Source of the DNA: Caldilineaceae bacterium
GTDB lineage: Bacteria; Chloroflexota; Anaerolineae; Caldilineales; Caldilineaceae
Reading direction: 5' to 3'
Length of the DNA: 64,000 nucleotides
Assembly (NCBI GenBank): GCA_020433455.1
Contig: JAGRCP010000072.1
Span: forward strand, 41,384 to 105,383
The notes under the pieces were generated by a model, which did not search any database, was not told where the DNA came from, and worked only from the letters and a program-made list of their open reading frames with translations. This document shows positions 35,197 to 43,792 of the stretch, piece after piece. The stretch's first letter is position 1. Each line of letters begins with the position of its first letter. The position numbers and the translations under genes are program-made.

Positions 35197-36351
35197 TTAT
35201 TCAAGACCCGTAAAATCGCTGGCAGGCCAGTAACCGGAGTCGATAATCGTGGCCTGAACATTGTCCTGGTCCACCGTAACAACGGCTGACGGCTTGGCCG
35301 GCACGTCGATCGCACCGTTGTTGTAGGTGGCGGTCTCTTCGGGCGTTCCGCCGTTAATGTACGCCATGGCTGCGGCAATGGCGTCAGCCGATAGCGTACG
35401 CACGTCCTTGAGTACGGTCATCGATTGTTTGCCGTCGATAATGTACTGGATAGAAGCCTTCTCAGCATCCTGGCCGGTAATGACGTAACTGGTCACATCG
35501 GCGTCGGCGGCGAAGGCATCGGCCAGGGAGCGCGAAGTGCCGTCATTCGGAGCCAAAATGAAGACGTCACCCTTATCAGCCGCGGTAGCGACCGTCAAAT
35601 TGGCTTCAGCCAGGCTCTTAGCAATGTTAAAGTCCCAGTTCGTGGTGACCTGGCCGACAATACTGGCCATTTCATCACGGGTTAACTCAGCCTTGTCCTG
35701 CAAGGCAACGGCCTCGCTGGAATTCTTAATGACAAAGGTGCCGTCAGCAATCTTCGGCTGCAAGACATTCCAGGCACCTTCAAAGAAGAGGAAGGCATTG
35801 TTGTCGGAAGACGCGCCTGCGTACAGGTATAACGGATTATCGGAGCCGGCGGCCTTGTCAACCAGATATTGACCCTGAGCCTCGCCCACGGCGACGCTGT
35901 CAAAGGTCACATAGTAGTCAACCGCATCGGTACCGAGAATCAGGCGATCATACGCAATGACCTTGGCGCCGGCCTCGCGCGCAGCCTGGGCCGAAGCCGC
36001 GGCCGCCGCGCCGTCTTGCGGCGTCAGAATAACGACCTGGACGCCCTTTGTGAGGAGAGACTCAACGTTGGTCTTCTCCTTAGCAGAGTCGCCCTGGCTG
36101 AACAGAATCTCAACCGGGACGTTCTCAGTCGCCAGAAGCTCCTGAAAACGGGTCTCATCCTGAATCCAACGCGGTTCATCTTTGGTCGGCAGGACGATGC
36201 CGACGACCGGTGCGTCGCTGGCGGCAGCTTCACTTTCTGCTGCCGGCGCGGCGGTATCACTGTCCGCCGGGGTATCCGCCGGTGCAGCGCACGCCGCCAC
36301 GATGCCAACAAGCATAACAAGCATGACCAAGAGCGAAATTTTTCTAAGCAT
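35197..36351 (-). CDS. xylF: Xylose-type sugar-binding lipoprotein (XylF/ChvE-like)
   Basis: A 384-residue lipoprotein. The signal peptide ends MLVGIVAAC, with acylated Cys, then an Asp/Ala/Ser linker. The binding fold contains VVGIVLPTKDEPRWIQDETRFQELL, KVIAYDRLILGTDAVDYYVTFDSVAVGEAQGQYLVDK and VITGQDAEKASIQYIIDGKQSMTVLKD, the typical XylF/ChvE pattern. The start follows GGAGGATCTGT. It is first in the operon (xylF, xylG, xylH order) and a copy of the dispersed palindrome lies 49 bp upstream (36400-36484). It could supply sugar to its own permease and perhaps also signal through the neighbouring kinase-linked system. Confidence 0.92.
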   Translation of the reverse strand: MLRKISLLVMLVMLVGIVAACAAPADTPADSDTAAPAAESEAAASDAPVVGIVLPTKDEPRWIQDETRFQELLATENVPVEILFSQGDSAKEKTNVESLLTKGVQVVILTPQDGAAAAASAQAAREAGAKVIAYDRLILGTDAVDYYVTFDSVAVGEAQGQYLVDKAAGSDNPLYLYAGASSDNNAFLFFEGAWNVLQPKIADGTFVIKNSSEAVALQDKAELTRDEMASIVGQVTTNWDFNIAKSLAEANLTVATAADKGDVFILAPNDGTSRSLADAFAADADVTSYVITGQDAEKASIQYIIDGKQSMTVLKDVRTLSADAIAAAMAYINGGTPEETATYNNGAIDVPAKPSAVVTVDQDNVQATIIDSGYWPASDFTGLE

Positions 36352-36399
36352 ACAGATCCTCCATTGAAAAAGAGAGTAAGGTAAAGATGGACTGCAAAC

Positions 36400-36484
36400 A
36401 CAACGGCGTAAATACCACGGCGGAAATCAGAGCCTTCCACCTTTGACAGAAACGGCCGGCTTATTTCCGCCGGAATTTACTAAG
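36400..36484 (+). repeat. Dispersed imperfect palindrome, copy B
   Basis: An 85-bp copy, upstream of the xylF-type gene. Its inverted arms are clear: GTAAATACCACGGCGGAAAT on the left and ATTTCCGCCGGAATTTAC on the right. The centre (CAGAGCCTTCCACCTTTGACAG) matches copies A and C. Confidence 0.8.
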
Positions 36485-36530
36485 CATTTCCCGATGAAGA
36501 AATGCCGGTAAAACGCGCTGTAACCTTAGG

Positions 36531-36581
36531 GGAAAGGCGTCATCATCACCGGATCGCCCGGCCGGGTAACAACGCCTTTCC
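36531..36581. repeat. Hairpin downstream of the double esterase gene
   Basis: GGAAAGGCGT (36531-36540) pairs perfectly with ACGCCTTTCC (36572-36581) across a 31-base loop that holds a smaller CCGG-rich stem. It lies between the 3' end of the esterase gene (stop at 36632, minus) and the upstream region of xylF. Confidence 0.6.
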
Positions 36582-36631
36582 TACGCAGACGGGCAAAAAA
36601 AGCTATACCCGTAACCGTAACGGCGATGATT

Positions 36632-39631
36632 CTAGTCCTTCGATTGCGCCGCCAACCATGCCAGGATAGTCATGACATTGTCGGAGTCAGCAGCTTGATG
36701 CACCGCTTGGCCGAATATCTGGCTGCCAACGGCATCGCCCACCAGCACCTGGGCCAATTCGTTGTTGTAGAAATAGATCCAGGACCAGTGACCGTTATAC
36801 TCATAAGGCGCTCCGTCCTCGTCCGTGTACAGGCCGGTCTCGTCCAGGACGCGCGGCAGATAGCTCATGTAAACGTTCGACGCACCAAGCTGTTGCAGTC
36901 GGTTGTACAGATTGAGCGGGTACTGATCTGCGGGGACAGTCTGATCCGTGGCCGCGGTGACAAACCAGATGGGCAGATCAACGATCTTCGAGAGCTGTGC
37001 GTCGCTGGCGGAATCGCCGACGAACGGCTCGGCCACGGCAATCGCCGCGGCATAATAATCCGGGTTGTCCAGAATCAGGCGAATCGTCAGGTAACCGCCG
37101 TTGGAGAGACCGCCCAGATAGATGCGGTTGACGTCGATCCCAGGATTCTCCGCCACGTAGTTTTCGACCAGGTCTTGCACTGCACGTGTGAAGATCGACT
37201 CGACGCCCATGCGCCGGTCAGTCGACAGCCCGGTATCCATCCAACGTGTCGGCGCCTGGGGAACCAGCACATACGCCCCGCCAAAATAAGCTTGTACATC
37301 TTCAGACACGAGTGCGGGAGCCTTATTCGCTGCGAGGGGGATCGTCGCATCCGTGCCGCCCTCGCCGCCGCCGTGGAGCCAGACGATCAACGGATGCGTT
37401 GCATCATCTGCCGCGGGAGCGTAATGGGCATAGGTCAATTCGATTGAGCCGTATTCTGCGTCTTCATACGTCGTTGCGCCCAGCTCGAACTCATCGAGCA
37501 GCGGACGCCAGTACTGATCCATCTCTGTGGCGACAAGCCCGCCATCAATAACGCCGATTGCTTTTTCCTGGGTAATAACGTAGTCGTTCTGCGTCCAGGC
37601 GTTAAAGTTGCGCTGGGCAGCCGGGTCCATACCGTAATTCAGCGCTGAACTCAGGCTGAGCTGCGGGCCGATTTCCATCACAAGCGTAGCAAAGCTGCCC
37701 GTATCTGCGGGACTGCCCTCGGCATCTGAAATGTAGGCATCGAGTACAGTTCGTTCGCCTTCTTCCAGCAGCGGCTCCGCCAGCCGCGGGTCGCTTCTGG
37801 TTACGAAGACGCTAAAGCTCATCGGGTCGACAGTCCCTTGGGAGACTTCGGCCCCCAGATTCACGATTAGTTTCGTGGTTGCGGCTCCCCAATCCATCAC
37901 CTCATCGATGCGGCTATACGTTGTCGTGGCCGCTTCAGCCGGCGCAGCGCTGCCAAGGTCAGCTTCGGAGATGTCCCGACTCGTCATGACGCTGCTGCGA
38001 TTGAGCGCGTCTCGATCAGGATAGGGCGTTTCCGTAACGGGGTACGCGTACCCATCGGCAAACCGTACAAATGCAGCGGTTTCCGTTGTAACCTCGTCCC
38101 AGGCAGGCAATCCTGCCTCGTTTGGGTCACCAGCCTTGACGAAATTGGCCAGGTAACTCGACATCGTATCCGCCAGCCGATAGTCTGCCGATGTCCAATA
38201 GCGTTGTCCCTCGTTGTCACGCATGGAATCGAACCAATACCAAAGGTCAGCGGAGTGCCATGCGCCGTAGTAATCTTCATCGCGCCCAGGGGTTGCCTGA
38301 TCGAAATAATACGCATAGACGTCCAGGTCCTGGTTATTCGCCTGCGCGAGCTGCGAAGACAGAAGATACGTCTGGAAGACCTGATCGCCACGCGCCTTAA
38401 GGAACATGCGATAGGCGGCCAACTCGCTGTCGGGGCGATAGGCCGTCTGGTCGGCAGGATAGCCGAGCAGTTCCTGCGTCTGAGCGCTAAACTCATCCAG
38501 CGTCATCGTCGTCTCCGGCGATCCGGTGAGCGAGCTATACTCAGTTGCAGTGCCGCCGAGCATGACGTCGTAGCCGTCCAGCGCGCCGGGCGCCATCAGA
38601 TCGATTGAATCTTCGGTAAACACAACATCATCAAGCGCCAACCCGCCCATGGCGCCGTTCAGCGCCCAAAAAAGGGTTGCCTCTCCGTCCGCAGCCATCT
38701 CCGTAATGAAGTCCTCGCCCGGGATCGCGCGCAGGTCTTCGATGGTCATTTCTTCACCAAAGATCTGGGGAATTGCTTCGACCGCGGCAGTCTCTTTTTC
38801 TGCCAGGGTGGGGAAAGCGCCCCAGGGGAAGAAGCCGCTAAAGCCGCTTTCCAGCACAACACGCTGGAACAACCCCTGCGCCAGCGGCGATCGCATCAGA
38901 GATGCCGAGTTTATCGCGCCGGCCGATTGCCCGCCGATGGTGACTGTTGCAGGATCGCCGCCAAAACCGGCTATATTTTCCTGCACCCATTCCAGGCTCT
39001 GGATCAAATCCAGGATGGCATAATTGCCGGAGATGCCGTCAGGGCTCTCCGCGCTCAGTTCCGGATGCGCCATGAACCCGAACGCACCGACGCGATACGA
39101 CACGGTAACCACCACAATGCCTTTGGCCGCCAATTCAGAGGCGACAAACTCAATCTCGGAAGCAAAACCGTGGTTGTTGCCGCCGCCGTGAATGTACACA
39201 AACACGGGGAGATTGTCCGAAACGGACTGCGCAGGCGTCCACACGTTGAGGAACAGGCCGTTTTCAGTTGCCGGCGGCATGTATTCAGGATCGTAGTAAA
39301 ACTCGTCGCCGTAGAATGAACCAATGGGATTGAGATCGAGGGGCTGCAAAACCTGGTCGCCCCACGTGTCCGCGACCATTACACCGTCCCAGGGAACCAC
39401 GGGTTGCGGCGGCTTCCAACGGTTTTCGCCGCCGTTCGGACCGGAAAACGGAATGCCCTTGAAGACCTGCACGCCTTCGACGTCGCTAGGAACGCCCTGG
39501 ACCTGCCCGCCCGTAACGTCAACGATATCAACCGGGCTGTCGCTTTGGGCCTGGGCAACAGCCGGCAATGCGGAAGCAAGCAGGCTCACCAGCGCCAAAA
39601 TTATGAATAGGGAAAACCGTCTCTGAACCAT
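36632..39631 (-). CDS. Secreted double hydrolase: type-B carboxylesterase plus C-terminal depolymerase-like domain
   Basis: The start is ATG 39631 behind GGGAGG, giving 999 residues. A signal peptide (MVQRRFSLFIILALVSLLASALPAVAQA) is followed by a type-B carboxylesterase (~35-560): oxyanion HGGGNNHG, nucleophile S236 in IGGQSAGA, His in GAWHSADLWYWF. After a ~50-residue link comes a second alpha/beta hydrolase of the polyhydroxybutyrate-depolymerase/phospholipase-like class (~720-985) with IVWLHGGGEGG, nucleophile Ser near 840 in GGLSNGGY and a later GHWSWIY His. Two serine hydrolases in one exported chain suggest cooperative hydrolysis of an ester polymer or acylated polysaccharide. It is the last of three tandem esterase genes. 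Confidence 0.88.
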   Translation of the reverse strand: MVQRRFSLFIILALVSLLASALPAVAQAQSDSPVDIVDVTGGQVQGVPSDVEGVQVFKGIPFSGPNGGENRWKPPQPVVPWDGVMVADTWGDQVLQPLDLNPIGSFYGDEFYYDPEYMPPATENGLFLNVWTPAQSVSDNLPVFVYIHGGGNNHGFASEIEFVASELAAKGIVVVTVSYRVGAFGFMAHPELSAESPDGISGNYAILDLIQSLEWVQENIAGFGGDPATVTIGGQSAGAINSASLMRSPLAQGLFQRVVLESGFSGFFPWGAFPTLAEKETAAVEAIPQIFGEEMTIEDLRAIPGEDFITEMAADGEATLFWALNGAMGGLALDDVVFTEDSIDLMAPGALDGYDVMLGGTATEYSSLTGSPETTMTLDEFSAQTQELLGYPADQTAYRPDSELAAYRMFLKARGDQVFQTYLLSSQLAQANNQDLDVYAYYFDQATPGRDEDYYGAWHSADLWYWFDSMRDNEGQRYWTSADYRLADTMSSYLANFVKAGDPNEAGLPAWDEVTTETAAFVRFADGYAYPVTETPYPDRDALNRSSVMTSRDISEADLGSAAPAEAATTTYSRIDEVMDWGAATTKLIVNLGAEVSQGTVDPMSFSVFVTRSDPRLAEPLLEEGERTVLDAYISDAEGSPADTGSFATLVMEIGPQLSLSSALNYGMDPAAQRNFNAWTQNDYVITQEKAIGVIDGGLVATEMDQYWRPLLDEFELGATTYEDAEYGSIELTYAHYAPAADDATHPLIVWLHGGGEGGTDATIPLAANKAPALVSEDVQAYFGGAYVLVPQAPTRWMDTGLSTDRRMGVESIFTRAVQDLVENYVAENPGIDVNRIYLGGLSNGGYLTIRLILDNPDYYAAAIAVAEPFVGDSASDAQLSKIVDLPIWFVTAATDQTVPADQYPLNLYNRLQQLGASNVYMSYLPRVLDETGLYTDEDGAPYEYNGHWSWIYFYNNELAQVLVGDAVGSQIFGQAVHQAADSDNVMTILAWLAAQSKD

Positions 39632-39765
39632 ATTACCTCCCTTTAATCTGTCGATTAGATACATGAATAACTCATGCAAAATCTATTGCTTCCTGCATAG
39701 ATTCCGACTATGCCGTCCCCAAGGCAGTCCGTAAATGCATGGCGTCACCAAATCGGAACCGGTCT

Positions 39766-39801
39766 GAATGGTCTGGTGTTTAAACAAATGCCAGACCATT
39801 C
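39766..39801 (-). terminator. Hairpin between esterase genes 2 and 1
   Basis: GAATGGTCTGG (39766-39776) pairs perfectly with CCAGACCATTC (39791-39801). It lies ~90 bp after the stop of the middle esterase gene on the minus strand. No strong T-tract follows, so attenuation or mRNA stabilisation is as likely as termination. The rest of this 256-bp gap shows nothing else. Confidence 0.6.
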
Positions 39802-39887
39802 AAGCCGATTTACTTCATCAAACATGCCCCCTGTTACTTCACAGATCGCTTTTCCTGCGTGAGACAATCGGAGCTAACCGGACGGGC

Positions 39888-41528
39888 TTACTCGAACGAA
39901 AATTGCGCTTTTACCCACTCGCTCATCAATTCATCAAGTCCGGTAATCTCGGTGTCCGGCAAGACCTCATCGCCGAATTCGATATATGCTGGAGAGTCGA
40001 GCCTTGACGGATCCCAGGTCGGCAATCCCTCGCCATTCGGGTCGCCGGTCCTGATGAAATTAGCCCAATATGTACTCATAATATCGGCAAGTTCGTAATC
40101 CCAATCTTCCCAAGCGCGTTGTTCAGGAATGTCGCGCAGCGAGGCAAAGGTGTACCACATTTCACTCGAATGCCACGCCCAGAAAGTCTCTTCATTACGG
40201 CCTGGGGCACGATGGCTAAAGAGGTATGCATAGACATCCCCCTCTTCGGTATTGGCGTCATGCCAAGCGCCGAAGAGCTGGGCCGCCGTCAGATTGCTCG
40301 AGTCACGGCTCCCAAAACCATAACTGGCAAGCATGCGCGCTGTATCCTTGGCGGTCGAGTTCACAACGGACGCTGTCAGATTGGAAAAGTCAAACTCAGT
40401 GTAGGTATCTCCGAGCAGCTCTTCATAGGAAGCATTGAACTCAGCCACGTTCGAAATCTCAGTATCGTAAGGCGCTTCACCCAGATTTGCACCAGTAATG
40501 ATATCGATTCCTTCCAACTTGCCGGCCTCCCATGCCTCACGGTAGCTGTTATACTGAACATACTCGCCGTCTACGTTCATAGCAGCCGGCGCCATGCTCT
40601 GATACTCGGGATAGATTGAACCCAAGAAAAGTCCTGCGTCCATGGTGCGGAGCTCTGCCAAGCTTTCCTCACCGGTAAGCCCAATGTGCTGCAGCCATGC
40701 CACACCGCGTTGCTCTGCATCCACCAGCGGAGCAAAAGTGCCGGCCCATTTCAAACCGGTCTGCCAAATAATGCGTTGTACCATGCCGTCGGCCTTGTCC
40801 GAAACGAAGTAACCTGCTGCCTTCGTCGAACCGCCGGATTGTCCGCCAACTGTTATGTTGTTGGGATCACCGCCAAAGGCTGCAATATTGTTCTTCACCC
40901 ACTCGAGCGCCTTAAGTTGATCCATCATGCCGTAGTTGCCGCTGCCGCCATATTCACTTTCCGCCGTCAGCTGCGGCAGCGCCATGTATCCAAAAACGCC
41001 GAGACGTTGACCGACGGTCACAACAACAACGCCCTTGTCGGCAAGCACGTTTGGGTTGAATTCGACCTCGTAAGAGTATCCGTGACGCAGGCCGCCGCCG
41101 TGGAACCAAATATAGACAGGCATTCCCTCGTCGCCGGAAACCGCACTGGTAGAAACGTTGAGATAAAGACAATCCTCGCTAAGTTCCGGAAGCTCCATAT
41201 AATAGAAGTCGGACTTCCATGGCTCGGCGTTCATATCGCCATCAAAGGTATACATCATACAGGCGTCCCCATAAGTGTCAGCCTTTTGTACGCCTTCCCA
41301 GCTTGCCGGGTCTTGCGGGGGAGCCCAGCGCAAATCTCCAATCGGCGAAGCTGCATAGGCGATACCCTTGAACAAGGTCACTCCCTCTACATCGCCACGA
41401 ACCCCGGCCATTCTGCCAAACTGTGTTTCGACGATTCCCAATTCAGTCTGGGCAAATGCCGGTTGAATCAGTAAACTGGTGCACAGTAGAACAAGCGCTG
41501 CTACTATTGAAAGTCTTTTACCTTTCAT
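39888..41528 (-). CDS. Secreted type-B carboxylesterase
   Basis: A 546-residue exported esterase. The signal peptide runs MKGKRLSIVAALVLLCTSLLIQPAFA with cleavage probably after AFA. Motifs: oxyanion FHGGGLRHG, nucleophile S231 in VGGQSGGS, and a C-terminal His in WAWHSSEMWYTF. EDCLYLNV (118-125) is the family's conserved disulphide-region segment. It is ~546 residues, the usual length for the COesterase family, and resembles the N-terminal part of the next gene downstream (36632-39631) and the esterase upstream (41742-43367), so the three probably arose by duplication. Substrate is unknown; esters of aromatic acids, acetylated glycans or lipids are all possible. Confidence 0.92.
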   Translation of the reverse strand: MKGKRLSIVAALVLLCTSLLIQPAFAQTELGIVETQFGRMAGVRGDVEGVTLFKGIAYAASPIGDLRWAPPQDPASWEGVQKADTYGDACMMYTFDGDMNAEPWKSDFYYMELPELSEDCLYLNVSTSAVSGDEGMPVYIWFHGGGLRHGYSYEVEFNPNVLADKGVVVVTVGQRLGVFGYMALPQLTAESEYGGSGNYGMMDQLKALEWVKNNIAAFGGDPNNITVGGQSGGSTKAAGYFVSDKADGMVQRIIWQTGLKWAGTFAPLVDAEQRGVAWLQHIGLTGEESLAELRTMDAGLFLGSIYPEYQSMAPAAMNVDGEYVQYNSYREAWEAGKLEGIDIITGANLGEAPYDTEISNVAEFNASYEELLGDTYTEFDFSNLTASVVNSTAKDTARMLASYGFGSRDSSNLTAAQLFGAWHDANTEEGDVYAYLFSHRAPGRNEETFWAWHSSEMWYTFASLRDIPEQRAWEDWDYELADIMSTYWANFIRTGDPNGEGLPTWDPSRLDSPAYIEFGDEVLPDTEITGLDELMSEWVKAQFSFE

Positions 41529-41658
41529 CTAATCTTCTCCCTGTAAGCACACTTGAACGAAATTTGGTCCTCTGACCGCTTATGACACAAGCCTCCCTCC
41601 CTGTAACCCTATAAAACATCGAACAACCTGGACTGCTTATTGCGGCCCTGCAAACTGT

Positions 41659-41696
41659 CTCAAGTCGAGCCGATTCAACAACCGGCTCGACTTGAG
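41659..41696 (-). terminator. Strong hairpin between esterase genes 3 and 2
   Basis: CTCAAGTCGAGCCG (41659-41672) pairs perfectly over 14 bp with CGGCTCGACTTGAG (41683-41696) with a 10-base loop, 46 bp after the stop of the first-transcribed esterase gene. It would partly insulate this gene from the next one. Confidence 0.7.
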
Positions 41697-41741
41697 CGGT
41701 TATACACGTTCAGGCGCCCGAACCCTGACCGGAACAGTCAG

Positions 41742-43367
41742 TTACGGTACAATCAGCGACAGCAACTCCGCGTCATGATGCATGCCAACGTACGAGACGC
41801 TGTCCAAAATCATGGTTGCGCCGTTCTCGGTCGTATACGCGGGCCATTCCGGCAGGTACGGATTATTGGGGTCTCCATAGCGGGCGAAGTTGATCCATGC
41901 GCTGCTTACAGCATTCGCCATAGCTTTGGCCGCGTCGTCGCCGCCGGTTGCCTGGGGGATGCGTTCTACATTGTCAAAAGCATAGGGAATCTCGGCGCAA
42001 TGCCAAGCCATACCCACGCCGTCCATCACCGGCGAGTAATAGGTGAACGTATAGGCGTAGACGGGTGCGTCCTCACGTCCGCTCATCAGATCGGCAAATT
42101 TCACCACACCCGGACGGCCCCACGTATCAACGAAGTAAGCATCGGCATAACCCTTGTTCGGATAGGCCTCAACGAACGCCTCGCCTACAGCAGCGCCGTC
42201 TTCACCGAAACGCTCGGTGAGCTTCTCGTTTGCATATTCTTCTGTCCAGTCATGGAAATTATCGGCCTGCAGTTCCACTGGATCGATGCTAATCACAGTC
42301 GTGAACTCGTTTAACACCGAGCCGACCATAACCGGAATATCGGCGTTACGTTCCAGGAACTCCGGGCTGCTGGTGTTGACGGGCAGGTAATTGCCGTCAA
42401 CGGCAGGCCCCCAGCTTCCCGACCCAAGTCCTTCATCAGACACCTGTGTCAGCGCTGCGGCGCCGGCCTCAAGCAACTCAGCATAGGAAACGTCGGCAAT
42501 GTCGGCCACCGTATCGGCCGTAAGGCCCAGATTCTCGACGGTGAGTTCACCCACGCGTTGGCTCCATTCCGGCGTACCAAAGACGCCGTCAGGGCCGCTC
42601 TCGAAATAGCCGCTCTGCACGATCGCCTTGTCCATCAGCCCTTCAGCCGCCGGAACCGACAGCAGCGAGATCACCTTGGCGCCGCCGCCCGACTGTCCGA
42701 AAATCGTCACGTTCTCCGGGTCGCCGCCGAACTCGGCAATGTTTGCCTGCACCCATTCAAGCGCCGCGACCATGTCAGCCACGCCGACCAAACCCGAACT
42801 CGCATACTCGTCGCCATACGCCGACAGATCCAGATAGCCCAGAATATTCAATCGGTGGGCTACCGACACCACAACCACATCGCCCTTGGCGGCCAGATTA
42901 GCGCCGTCGTAGGCTTCCTGCTCCACAGGCGAGCCGTTGGTCCAGCCACCGCCATGGAACCAGACCATCACCGGCCGTGCGCCGTCATCCTGAACCGCGG
43001 GCGTCCATACGTTGAGAAACTGACAATTCTCACTCTCAGGCCAGTAGCGGTGCGGATTGAAGAGTTCATCATTAGCCACTTCGTTCATCTCCGGCACCGG
43101 ACAGATTTCACCATAGGTCATCGCGCCGCGTACGCCTTCCCAGGGTTCTACAGGTTCAGGCATCATGAACCGCTCTGCGGTCGCGTAAGGAATACCGAGA
43201 TAGGTATAGACGCCGTTCCGAACAGATCCCTGTAACTGGCCCGCTTCCGTATCAACCACGGCGACATCCGCCGAGGCGGTGAAGGGGCCGTCGCCCTGCG
43301 CAAGCACTGGCGTAACGCCAAGTGCAAATACCAAAACCGCCAACAGCATTGCTCTTGCAAATTTCAT
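41742..43367 (-). CDS. Secreted type-B carboxylesterase
   Basis: The start is ATG 43367 (MKFARAMLLAVLVFALGVTPVLAQ), preceded by AAGGAGAACTC, giving 541 residues with a clear signal peptide; a frame reading from 43496 adds an unsupported leader. Motifs: oxyanion FHGGGWTNG, nucleophile S226 in FGQSGGGA, catalytic His in AWHCAEIPYAF, and the NCQFLNVWTP segment (114-123). It is first of three esterases on this strand and is more like the p-nitrobenzyl esterase subgroup than the other two, judging by FGQSGGGAK. The role is probably hydrolysis of small esters released from plant or microbial polymers outside the cytoplasm. Confidence 0.92.
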   Translation of the reverse strand: MKFARAMLLAVLVFALGVTPVLAQGDGPFTASADVAVVDTEAGQLQGSVRNGVYTYLGIPYATAERFMMPEPVEPWEGVRGAMTYGEICPVPEMNEVANDELFNPHRYWPESENCQFLNVWTPAVQDDGARPVMVWFHGGGWTNGSPVEQEAYDGANLAAKGDVVVVSVAHRLNILGYLDLSAYGDEYASSGLVGVADMVAALEWVQANIAEFGGDPENVTIFGQSGGGAKVISLLSVPAAEGLMDKAIVQSGYFESGPDGVFGTPEWSQRVGELTVENLGLTADTVADIADVSYAELLEAGAAALTQVSDEGLGSGSWGPAVDGNYLPVNTSSPEFLERNADIPVMVGSVLNEFTTVISIDPVELQADNFHDWTEEYANEKLTERFGEDGAAVGEAFVEAYPNKGYADAYFVDTWGRPGVVKFADLMSGREDAPVYAYTFTYYSPVMDGVGMAWHCAEIPYAFDNVERIPQATGGDDAAKAMANAVSSAWINFARYGDPNNPYLPEWPAYTTENGATMILDSVSYVGMHHDAELLSLIVP

Positions 43368-43648
43368 CGTAGTAGAGTTCTCCTTATGACTTGGATGACT
43401 GACGGTTTGCAAAAGGCTGCAATAAATGTGGGTAATCTTCTCAAACGCCATTCCCACATACATTGAGCGATGAATGGGGAGAGCCGGCCGGCCCAAACAA
43501 TCAACGCAACTGTAGTGCAGGCTGCGTTTCCACCTGAACGCGCGCCATGCAGAAAGGGCATGCCCCGCACAACAGGTGACAACTTATGACACCGAATGAG
43601 GAATCGGTGGATTGAGAGAACAAGTTGATGATGACCAGCATAGCAAAA

Positions 43649-43671
43649 TCGGGGGGGCGCTGCACCCCCGA
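43649..43671. repeat. G/C-rich hairpin
   Basis: TCGGGGG and CCCCCGA flank GGCGCTGCA, a small GC-rich stem in the gap between the esterase and regulator genes. No T-tract follows; nearby direct runs of C and G make this stretch unusual in base composition. Confidence 0.5.
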
Positions 43672-43692
43672 ATCCCCTCATAACCCTAGGAG

Positions 43693-43742
43693 TTTCCCCA
43701 ACATTAGGTTAGGGGAAATCCCCTAACCTAATGTTGGGGAAA
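43693..43742. promoter_or_regulatory. Perfect 24-bp inverted repeat upstream of the response regulator gene
   Basis: Two perfectly complementary 24-base arms (43693-43716 and 43719-43742) are separated by two bases. Each arm contains CCCCAACATTAGGTTAGGGG or its complement. It ends 50 bp before the regulator start. With no T-tract and a compact 2-base centre it looks more like a protein-binding site or cruciform than a terminator. A -10-like TACAAT at 43781-43786 lies between it and the ATG. Confidence 0.75.
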
Positions 43743-43792
43743 GCGGGGGGTTGATTGCATAAAAGTTGTATTAAATCTGCTACAATTGGCGT

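Noticed and set aside
43364..43681. 105-codon minus-strand frame upstream of the third esterase
   Set aside because: It ends inside the esterase signal peptide in another frame, passes through the GC-rich hairpin and has no family features.
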